A stretch of 5,933 nucleotides of DNA from Bacteroidota bacterium (lineage in GTDB: Bacteria > Bacteroidota > Bacteroidia > B-17B0 > Aurantibacillaceae). The stretch spans positions 1-5,933 of the forward strand of contig JANYBY010000056.1 of assembly GCA_025360565.1 (NCBI GenBank), given 5' to 3'. The notes beneath the pieces were generated by a model. That model did no database searches. It had not been told where the DNA came from and worked only from the letters and a program-made list of their open reading frames with translations. The position numbers and the translations under genes are program-made. The number at the start of each line of letters is the position of its first letter. Position 1 is the first letter of the stretch. Positions 5,873 through 5,933 of the stretch are shown piece by piece.

Positions 5873-5933
5873 TTTGTTTCAATATAGGGTATAAAAGGGT
5901 CCTCCATATAAACATTTCGTTTCGCGTGTTCAG
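5869..5933 (-). CDS. C-terminal tail of an unidentified gene at the head of the lipid operon (partial)
   Basis: Twenty in-frame codons enter from the right edge and end in TGA at 5871-5869. The peptide begins EHAKRNVYMED and ends PYIETK, hydrophilic and charged with no membrane segment. The TGA overlaps the ATG of the phosphatidyltransferase gene as ATGA, the classic coupling arrangement, which is the main reason for believing this frame. Another frame in the same 65 bases is also open but runs on into the downstream gene. Too little is visible to name the product. In E. coli the ynbA/ynbB pair is accompanied by a hydrolase/methyltransferase gene and a phosphatase gene, so an accessory lipid enzyme is a reasonable guess only. 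Confidence 0.5.
   Translation of the reverse strand, partial: EHAKRNVYMEDPFIPYIETK

Overview
The window looks like chromosomal DNA from a low-GC member of the Bacteroidota. The evidence is a PorP/SprF-family outer-membrane gene followed by a TPR-containing, PorE-like lipoprotein/OmpA-type gene (type IX secretion and gliding families confined to this phylum). Two promoters also match the Bacteroidota -7 box TAnnTTTG. No phage, IS, tRNA, rRNA or CRISPR sequence is visible.

Layout. Positions 1-1562 (minus strand) hold the porP/sprF-like gene and, 4 nt after its stop, the first 181 codons of a secreted TPR protein that runs off the left edge. Both appear to use non-ATG starts, and the porP one is probably ATT. 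A ~93-bp divergent intergenic region (1563-1655) carries a good -7 box for a glutaryl-CoA dehydrogenase gene (1656-2834, plus). The 187-bp gap after it is mostly a GC-rich structured element with an ~18-bp imperfect hairpin and an internal duplicated segment. It looks like one copy of an interspersed repeat. Next is a 204-residue protein made of only the first RecA domain of a DEAD-box helicase, with all of its catalytic motifs altered (3022-3636, plus).

Convergent to that gene is a tightly packed minus-strand operon read from the right edge (5933) to 3655. It contains the tail of an unidentified gene, a CDP-alcohol phosphatidyltransferase (YnbA-like), a phosphatidate cytidylyltransferase (YnbB/CdsA-like) and a PlsC-type 1-acylglycerol-phosphate acyltransferase. 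The junctions are an ATGA overlap, a 1-nt gap and a 0-nt gap, so the genes are almost certainly co-transcribed and probably translationally coupled. Together they could supply three successive steps of phospholipid synthesis: acylation to phosphatidate, activation to CDP-diacylglycerol, and transfer of the phosphatidyl group to an alcohol. The sequences look more like the cryptic ynbAB pair of E. coli than like housekeeping cdsA/pgsA. The phosphatidyltransferase has Asn in place of two of the four canonical metal-binding Asp residues. This cluster and the decayed helicase domain are the most interesting protein-level features; the intergenic repeat and the ATT start are the most interesting DNA-level ones.
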